NCBI GenBank assembly: GCA_016934035.1
Contig: JAFGTP010000002.1
Span: 1-64,000, forward strand
Length of the DNA: 64,000 nucleotides
Direction of reading: 5' to 3'
Source of the DNA: Fidelibacterota bacterium
GTDB taxonomy: Bacteria; Fidelibacterota; UBA2242; JAFGTP01
A program made the position numbers and the translations under genes. Each line of letters starts with the position of its first letter. Position 1 is the first letter of the stretch. The notes beneath the pieces are model-generated. The model made no database searches, was not told the DNA's origin, and saw only the letters and a list, made by a program, of their open reading frames with translations. Below are positions 63,282-64,000 of the stretch, piece after piece.

Positions 63282-63311
63282 CCTGCAGATATCTTTATGC
63301 TGCAGGTTTTT
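63282..63311 (+). terminator. Intrinsic terminator after the large secreted protein gene
   Basis: CCTGCAG (63282-63288) and CTGCAGG (63300-63306) pair perfectly with AA/TT extension and an 11-base loop. T5 follows, then A and T3. It lies 22 bases after the stop. Confidence 0.8.
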
Positions 63312-63422
63312 ATTTGTAAAAATTCCCTTTGAATTCCACGATATTTTTTTCAAGTTTAACCACCACTTTTAGATCGAAGAATAATCTTTATTTTATATAA
63401 TTTTTATTTTGGAGGTCTCTTT

Positions 63423-64000
63423 ATGTCCGAACTTTTGCAAGAACAAAAATCAAAACGACTGATTGCCCTGGATGTTTTTCGGGGGGCGACTGTTGCCCTG
63501 ATGATTACAGTTAATAATCCCGGCAGCTGGGGCCATATTTATGCGCCTTTGAGACATGCCGCCTGGTTTGGCTGTACACCCACAGACCTGGTTTTTCCCT
63601 TTTTCTTATTTATTGTCGGTGTGGCCATGTGGTACGCCTTTTCAAAATACGATCATAAACTAACCAGGGAATCGGGCATAAAAATAATCAAGCGTAGCAT
63701 TATTATATTTTTGTTAGGTTTAATTCTGAATATGGTCCGTCCGGTCAGTTCTTTTGGTGATTTCTGGGGAAAACTCCGGATTATGGGTGTGTTGCAAAGA
63801 ATTGGTATTGCTTACGGTGTGGCTTCTTTTATGGTTTTGACACTCAAGCCCAGGAGTCTGGTTCGAGCCAGTGGGGCGCTTTTGTTGGTTTACTGGTTCA
63901 TACTGGCATTACTGGGTGATTTTTCACTGGAAGGAAATTTTGCCAATAAATTTGACATAGCCTTACTGGGTACATCACACGTCTATCATGGTTACGGCAT
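63423..64000 (+). CDS. DUF5009/HGSNAT-like acyltransferase, 5' part
   Basis: The reading frame is open from the ATG at 63423 to the window edge, so only the first 192 residues are seen. The start RLIALDVFRGATVALMITVNN, GHIYAPLRHAAWFGCTPTDLVFPFFLFIVG and the LRIMGVLQRIGIAYG helix match the heparan-alpha-glucosaminide N-acetyltransferase-like membrane family (DUF5009). These proteins move an acetyl group across a membrane onto an amino sugar or unknown acceptor. GGAGG stands seven bases before the ATG, and a TATAAT-like -10 at 63396-63401 may serve as its promoter. Confidence 0.85.
   Translation, partial: MSELLQEQKSKRLIALDVFRGATVALMITVNNPGSWGHIYAPLRHAAWFGCTPTDLVFPFFLFIVGVAMWYAFSKYDHKLTRESGIKIIKRSIIIFLLGLILNMVRPVSSFGDFWGKLRIMGVLQRIGIAYGVASFMVLTLKPRSLVRASGALLLVYWFILALLGDFSLEGNFANKFDIALLGTSHVYHGYG

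Overview
The window looks like a chromosomal piece of an FCB-superphylum bacterium (Bacteroidota, Calditrichota or Marinimicrobia side), with roughly 40-45% GC by eye. Four large secreted proteins end in an Ig-like sorting domain carrying or resembling the YPNPFNP signature, which is typical of Type IX secretion cargo in Marinimicrobia, Calditrichota and relatives. A PorV/PorQ-type barrel, carboxypeptidase-regulatory-domain TonB receptors, a complete batABCDE operon, an archaeal/fungal-type aspartate-semialdehyde dehydrogenase and one promoter of TAnnTTTG type fit the same placement. The species cannot be named from the sequence. No rRNA, tRNA, CRISPR, transposase or phage genes were seen.

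Layout: 17-4000 (-) is a compact unit of a lipoprotein-type peptide deformylase, a small unknown protein, a PAP2 phosphatase, CorA and ChrA. Positions 4152-20490 (+) form a peptide/polymer-use island: M20 peptidase, exported cyanophycinase, YfcC carrier and RpiR regulator; then a TonB receptor / sorted protein / PorV triad; a propeller protein; NhaC; an M14 peptidase; and a second cyanophycinase-like protein with a sorting tail. Positions 20571-23689 (+) hold a membrane protein, a Gfo/Idh/MocA oxidoreductase and YihY/BrkB. Positions 23816-31268 (-) are a housekeeping operon yicC-gmk-rpoZ-coaBC-UDG-like-dnaB-rel-HU.

Positions 31626-35722 (+) hold asd, aspartokinase, a DUF39/HcyBio protein and a NIL-ferredoxin. 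Together these read as a route from aspartate to homocysteine that needs no activated homoserine. Positions 35908-41290 (+) are batABCDE without an adjacent moxR. Positions 41558-48978 (+) are SPOR protein, yebC, ruvC, ruvA, gcvT, ftsK, lolA and a flippase-like membrane protein.

Positions 48956-53013 (-) are an AT-rich operon with one-base spacers: two class-C beta-lactamase-like hydrolases followed by an AAA ATPase fused to a DUF4435/TOPRIM-like domain, resembling the halves of the PARIS anti-phage system. Divergently, 53121-56409 (+) is a cobalamin-uptake unit: a cobalamin riboswitch, a BtuB-like TonB receptor whose first codons contain a perfect terminator-like hairpin, and a BtuG-like propeller lipoprotein. 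The right end carries a bacteriohemerythrin (-), manA, a sodium/solute symporter, a 1155-residue multidomain secreted protein and the 5' part of a DUF5009/HGSNAT-like acyltransferase cut by the window edge.

The strongest candidates for new biology are the riboswitch/terminator arrangement inside a coding region, the exported cyanophycinase island, the beta-lactamase/AAA-DUF4435 operon, the lipoprotein deformylase and the direct homocysteine operon. All functional statements come from motif recognition by eye; no database search was run.
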